From contig NZ_FOKB01000009.1 in NCBI RefSeq assembly GCF_900111895.1, forward strand, positions 186,001-250,000: a stretch of 64,000 nt of DNA, written 5' to 3'. The position numbers and the translations under genes were made by a program. Shown here piece by piece: positions 61,717 to 64,000 of this stretch. The first letter of the stretch is position 1. Every line of letters starts with the position of its first letter. The notes beneath the pieces were generated by a model that had not been told where the DNA came from, did not search any database, and saw only the letters and a list, made by a program, of their open reading frames with translations. The DNA comes from Pseudomonas simiae (GTDB lineage: Bacteria; Pseudomonadota; Gammaproteobacteria; Pseudomonadales; Pseudomonadaceae).

Positions 61717-62385
61717 AGCCAGAAAGTCCGCCAAACCCTGATGGCTGACCTCGCGGCGGCGCGTGAAGTAGGCGACCTTGTCCCGCAAGGTCGTCGGCAT
61801 GAACGCAGTGTAGAGGTCAGGGCGTTGCTCTTCGAGCCCTTGCAGGAGGTTATCGATCAGGGTGTGCGGCGATTGCTCGGCCAAATCTTGAAGTAACGGC
61901 GCAGGTACTCGCCACCACGGGCTCGCTCTGGCGGCAGTGACCGGGCCAGTGGCGACGGTCAGCGACTGGCCATTGATCAAGTAGCGCTGGAACACCGGCA
62001 ATAGTTCACCGCCCGTCTGCTGAAGGATCGGCAGGAACTGAGCACCATCCCAGAACCGCAAGAACACTTCCTCGCCGTCGGGCAGGTAGACCTTGGTCAG
62101 GCCTTGCAGGTGTGCAATCACGGTTTCCAGCGGGTGCGACGATAGGGCCAACCAGCCCCAATCCGTGGAGGCCGTGGAAGCAGCCCAATCGAGGAACGGG
62201 CTATCCGGTTCGACAATTCCCACATAGGGCATCACCTCATCCCATGTCGCATAGGCCGTGCCGGCCCAAACGGGCTGCGGCGCTGGCCCGGCGGCGAGCG
62301 CCCGCCAAGCGTCAAGGGGCTTGGCGTCGCTGCCAGCGCCCAGCACTGCAAACATCTGTTCACCCGGAAGCAAAGGTTGATGCAT
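61702..62385 (-). CDS. DUF4123-domain type VI secretion adaptor
   Basis: A 227-residue DUF4123 protein; such adaptors (Tap/TEC) load effectors onto the VgrG spike. Recognisable parts are QMFAVLGAGSDAKPLDAWRA, YVGIVEPDSPFLDWA, SHPLETVIAHLQGLTKVYLPDG followed by FLRFWDGAQFLPIL, the core of the domain. The last 60 residues form a helical C-terminal region. The ATG at 62385 is 21 bases after the vgrG stop, so the two are one operon. Normally an effector gene follows the adaptor, but here the next gene is rlmJ. Which cargo it serves cannot be read from this window. Confidence 0.85.
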   Translation of the reverse strand: MHQPLLPGEQMFAVLGAGSDAKPLDAWRALAAGPAPQPVWAGTAYATWDEVMPYVGIVEPDSPFLDWAASTASTDWGWLALSSHPLETVIAHLQGLTKVYLPDGEEVFLRFWDGAQFLPILQQTGGELLPVFQRYLINGQSLTVATGPVTAARASPWWRVPAPLLQDLAEQSPHTLIDNLLQGLEEQRPDLYTAFMPTTLRDKVAYFTRRREVSHQGLADFLASESS

Positions 62386-62406
62386 CTTCGTAAATCCGTT
62401 TAAAAG

Positions 62407-64000
62407 TCAGATGAGGCCACATTGGCCGTTCTTGCAACGCTCGCACTCTTCGCAAAACGGCGCACTGCGCTTCAGGCTGGCCACTTGCACCCGGCTCAGT
62501 GGAGCGGGAATCACCGCCAGCAGTGTTTCCTTCAGGCCAGGCGTCAATGGCGCCGCAGTCGCAGCGGGCGCACTGCCAAGCTGGATCGGAACGCTGCTGA
62601 AAATCCCGCCCGCGCACAGGGTGATCGATTGTCCGCCCGCCTGAATCGTCACGGTTGCGCCACCCTCGATCACCACGCTTTGCCCCGCGCCTATCTGGAT
62701 GGTCTGTCCTGCCCTTACCTGCCGCGAGCCGCCAACCATCAAGTGGTCGTCTTGCTTTAGGTCGGTCAGACGGTTGCCGTGGGTGATGCGCAGCTCCTCG
62801 CCTTGCAATTCGTGATGCGACTCGCCGTCCACGTTTACCCGAAGGTCATGCAGCACGTGCTGCGTCCAGTCCCGCTGGGCGCGCAGGTAGATTTCCTCGG
62901 CGCCCTTTCGGTCCTCGATGCGCAGCTCGTTGTAGCCTCCACCACCGGGGCTGCTCTGGCTGCGGAAGACGCTGCGGGTCTTGTCCGCCGGCAGGTCGAG
63001 GGGCACCTGGGTGGCCGCGTTGGGCAGGCAACCCATGACCAGCGGCATATCCATGTCGCCATTGACGAAACCCACCAGCACTTCCATACCGACCCGGGGG
63101 ATCAACACCGAGCCATAACGATCATGGGCCCAGCCGCTGGCAACCCGCAGCCAGCAACTGGAATGGTCGTTATATTCCCCGTCGCGATCCCACACCAACT
63201 GCACCTTGACCCGGCCGTATTCATCGCAATGGATTTCGCTGTCGGCGGGGCCGGTCACCACGGCGTTCTGATAGCCGGCAATGGTCGGACGCGGCTGCTC
63301 AGGCATGGGCGGGCGGAAGATCGCGTCCCAAGGCGTCGCGGAAAATTCGTTGCGATAACCCTGGCGGAAATCCCCGCCTGCCACCTCGGTGACGGACTCT
63401 TCCAGCACTTGGGGCTGCAGCCCCTCATGGGTCACGTGCGTCACCAGCCACAGGTCGTTCCAGTCTTCCCGCGGGTGACCGGCCAACTTGAGAAACCGAC
63501 CGCTGCCCAAGGCAGGCTCATCACCGCTGCCACGGGCGACGCGATAGTCACTGCGGTGCCGCTCCAGACCACGCTGCGCGAGGTATTTGCCATGGGCACG
63601 GTCGTTGAAGTGGCCGGGATAAACCTGAGCTTCAAGCGGTGGAAGCTGCTCGCCTGTCACCTCGCTTTCCAGCGCCAGGCTTGGCTTGCGAAAGTCGTAG
63701 TCGCGCAGGTTCACCCCCGTGGTACGGGCTTGTACCTGCACTGCAAACCGCTTGATCACCGGGGTGTCCGCCACCATCCCGGAACCGGGGGTATAGGGCG
63801 TGGGCGGGTCTGCTTGGACGAAAACGGTCTGGTCATCGCCAAATACCAGCAAATGACCGGCCGACGAATGCTGAAAGTGATAGTGAATGCCCAACTCCGC
63901 GCAAAGCCGCTGGATGAACGCCAGGTCCGTCTCGCCAAACTGCACGCAGTATTCACGCTCCGGGTAGGTGCCACTGAGCCGGAACTCGAAACGGTCGCGC
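62407..64000 (-). CDS. vgrG: Type VI secretion VgrG spike protein (5' end outside window)
   Basis: The minus-strand frame is open to the window edge, so the N-terminus is missing; 530 codons are seen. The visible part begins in the gp27-like region (YCVQFGETDLAFIQRLCAEL), continues through the OB-fold gp5-like domain (VQLVWDRDGEYNDHSSCWLRVASGWAHDR, in adjoining pieces), the linker with RSQSSPGGGGYNELRIEDRKG and the beta-helix repeats (QTIQIGAGQSVVIEGGATV). The protein ends with a short Cys-rich tail, CEECERCKNGQC. VgrG trimers tip the T6SS tube. The tail and the DUF4123 gene downstream suggest a VgrG that carries a cargo effector. A GTG at 63945 is internal and not a start. Confidence 0.92.
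   Translation of the reverse strand, partial: RDRFEFRLSGTYPEREYCVQFGETDLAFIQRLCAELGIHYHFQHSSAGHLLVFGDDQTVFVQADPPTPYTPGSGMVADTPVIKRFAVQVQARTTGVNLRDYDFRKPSLALESEVTGEQLPPLEAQVYPGHFNDRAHGKYLAQRGLERHRSDYRVARGSGDEPALGSGRFLKLAGHPREDWNDLWLVTHVTHEGLQPQVLEESVTEVAGGDFRQGYRNEFSATPWDAIFRPPMPEQPRPTIAGYQNAVVTGPADSEIHCDEYGRVKVQLVWDRDGEYNDHSSCWLRVASGWAHDRYGSVLIPRVGMEVLVGFVNGDMDMPLVMGCLPNAATQVPLDLPADKTRSVFRSQSSPGGGGYNELRIEDRKGAEEIYLRAQRDWTQHVLHDLRVNVDGESHHELQGEELRITHGNRLTDLKQDDHLMVGGSRQVRAGQTIQIGAGQSVVIEGGATVTIQAGGQSITLCAGGIFSSVPIQLGSAPAATAAPLTPGLKETLLAVIPAPLSRVQVASLKRSAPFCEECERCKNGQCGLI

Overview
The window comes from a Pseudomonas chromosome, most likely of the P. fluorescens group. The DNA is GC-rich with strong third-position G/C bias. 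The gene order matches, almost gene for gene, the P. aeruginosa stretch that I remember as PA4955-PA5018 (rhdA-psd-serB-parC-parE-cpdA-nudF-thiC-tolC-waaA-hldE-msbA-waa/wap core genes-glnE-aceEF-dipA-msrA). The intergenic repeats of the GTGGGAGC.GGCTTGC type are the REP/REPIN elements of fluorescent pseudomonads. No tRNA, rRNA, IS element, prophage or CRISPR array was seen.

Layout. 1-2.8 kb: end of an HDOD protein, rhodanese rhdA and phosphatidylserine decarboxylase psd (+). 2.9-5.8 kb: serB (-) divergent from an AhpA/YtjB-type membrane protein (+). 5.9-14.9 kb: a minus-strand block, nudF - DUF1249 - cpdA - yqiA - parE - phytase-like esterase - parC, then a lone PqiC-type lipoprotein. 15.1-19.4 kb: a DUF3298 lipoprotein (+) facing cytX and thiC (-), with a TPP riboswitch before thiC. 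19.6-22.5 kb: tolC (+) converging on waaA (-). 22.5-26.8 kb: LysR regulator, SMR efflux protein, FAD oxidoreductase, aldo/keto reductase and a Nudix-like protein. 26.9-31.1 kb: sugar epimerase, hldE and msbA. 31.3-39.4 kb: a WaaL ligase fused to a kinase-like domain, then a tight minus-strand run of carbamoyltransferase, mig-14, dnpA, GT4 and GT2. 39.5-42.1 kb: a small lipoprotein and a YncD/PqqU-type TonB receptor. 42.2-52.2 kb: glnE - waaF - waaC - waaG - waaP - wapP - wapQ-like - tandem kinase, nearly all overlapping by 1 to 4 bases. 52.5-56.9 kb: aceEF, divergent from glnE. 57.2-60.6 kb: dipA and msrA. 60.7-64 kb: rlmJ and a type VI secretion vgrG-DUF4123 pair running off the right edge.

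The central theme is building and exporting the lipopolysaccharide core: heptose activation (hldE), Kdo and heptose transfer (waaA, waaC, waaF), outer-core sugars (waaG, GT2, GT4), core phosphorylation (waaP and relatives), carbamoylation, lipid A-core flipping (msbA) and O-antigen ligation (waaL). Around it sit housekeeping blocks: topoisomerase IV, thiamine synthesis, pyruvate dehydrogenase, glutamine synthetase control and c-di-GMP turnover. Points that most deserve a second look are the WaaL-kinase fusion, the uneven conservation of the catalytic Asp across six kinase-like domains, twin perfect palindromes upstream of aceE, a Nudix-like protein that may be misnamed in databases, a degenerate cyclase-like domain in the AhpA-type protein, and a vgrG-DUF4123 pair with no cargo gene behind it.
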